DNA of 64,000 nt from assembly GCF_015354335.1 (NCBI RefSeq), contig NZ_JADKYR010000002.1, positions 62,001-126,000 of the forward strand, read 5' to 3'. Shown one piece after another: positions 63,700-64,000 of the stretch (the stretch's first letter is position 1; each line of letters opens with the position of its first letter). Below the pieces are notes generated by a model. That model made no database searches, was not told where the DNA came from, and was given only the letters and a program-made list of their open reading frames with translations. A program made the position numbers and the translations under genes. Source of the DNA: Methylophilus sp. 13 (GTDB lineage Bacteria; Pseudomonadota; Gammaproteobacteria; Burkholderiales; Methylophilaceae).

Positions 63700-64000
63700 A
63701 GTGTTTCCAAGGCCAGCGCCTGCTGACTTGTGATGTGCAGCACGCGGCCGTGCGGCAGGATATCAAAGCGAATCTCGATGTCTGCGACAGGCAATAGCTC
63801 GGCTGCACGCTCAGGCCACTCGACCAGACAAACACTGGCAGGGTTGAAATAATCGCGGAAGCCGGCAGCTTCCCACTCTTCTGCATCCTGAAAGCGGTAA
63901 AGATCAAAGTGATAGCACGTGGCGAATGGCAGCATATAGGGTTCCACCAGCGTATAGGTGGGGCTTTTCACTTTGCCGACATGCCCCAAGGCATGCAGCA
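63690..64000 (-). CDS. tsaE: tRNA threonylcarbamoyladenosine biosynthesis ATPase TsaE, C-terminal part
   Basis: The last 103 or so residues of TsaE (YjeE), cut at the right edge; the Walker A segment lies outside. Diagnostic motifs remain: VKSPTYTLVEPY and YHFDLYRFQDAEEWEAAGFRDYF, then VCLVEWPERAAELLP. TsaE assists TsaB/TsaD in making t6A37 on ANN-decoding tRNAs. It overlaps amiC by 10 bases, the conserved tsaE-amiC-mutL neighbourhood; here a Suv3-like gene lies between amiC and mutL. Confidence 0.94.
   Translation of the reverse strand, partial: LHALGHVGKVKSPTYTLVEPYMLPFATCYHFDLYRFQDAEEWEAAGFRDYFNPASVCLVEWPERAAELLPVADIEIRFDILPHGRVLHITSQQALALETLCQ

Overview
The window looks like a chromosomal segment of a methylotrophic betaproteobacterium, most likely family Methylophilaceae (Methylophilus or Methylovorus type). 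The evidence is a complete ribulose monophosphate (RuMP) module (transaldolase, 3-hexulose-6-phosphate synthase, 6-phospho-3-hexuloisomerase) beside archaeal-type methylofuran biosynthesis genes, plus betaproteobacterial housekeeping blocks. Base composition is near 50% G+C. The placement is inference from gene content only.

Layout: 1-3.6 kb carries the protein quality-control block tig-clpP-clpX-lon on the minus strand, lon being cut by the window edge. Then come ridA and a tRNA-Leu(UAG). At 4.7-10.7 kb a plus-strand operon encodes a small unknown protein, a TolC-like outer-membrane lipoprotein, a periplasmic adaptor and a heavy-metal-type RND pump. At 10.7-18.1 kb is the C1 region: mfnE, pabB, mfnF and mfnD on minus, a divergent HisA-like gene, then tal-hps-phi. 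At 18.2-20.4 kb a Rieske oxygenase behind a perfect FNR-type box is followed by an EamA transporter. At 20.5-26.4 kb are a NarL-type two-component system, a polyphosphate kinase 2, an A+T-rich DUF2971 gene and typA.

At 26.4-29.8 kb two RhlE-type DEAD-box helicases lie in tandem, followed by a truncated haemoglobin and purT. At 31.7-35.7 kb is an apparently self-contained regulatory unit. A TonB-dependent receptor and a downstream NtrC-family activator lie behind a sigma-54 promoter preceded by three dyads spaced exactly 32 bp centre to centre. This is the most striking regulatory architecture seen here. tilS, accA and dnaE follow. At 41.9-43.0 kb are two Tpx peroxiredoxin paralogues; the first has Ser in place of the peroxidatic Cys.

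At 43.0-49.5 kb is the fatty-acid cluster yceD-rpmF-plsX-fabH-fabD-fabG-acpP-fabF on minus. A two-subunit pyruvate carboxylase, a Maf (YceF-type) pyrophosphatase, a DUF4139 protein, an RsmI-like methylase and a divergent HxlR regulator/SnoaL-like pair take the window to 57.3 kb. DNA polymerase IV, mutL, a Suv3-like RNA helicase (unusual in bacteria), an AmiC-type amidase and the 5'-truncated tsaE finish it.

Functionally, formaldehyde from methanol oxidation would be fixed by Hps/Phi with transaldolase regenerating the acceptor. The mfn genes and pabB would supply cofactors (methylofuran; PABA for tetrahydromethanopterin and folate) for formaldehyde oxidation. PycAB supplies oxaloacetate, and PurT can use formate as one-carbon donor. 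No insertion sequence, prophage or CRISPR array was seen.
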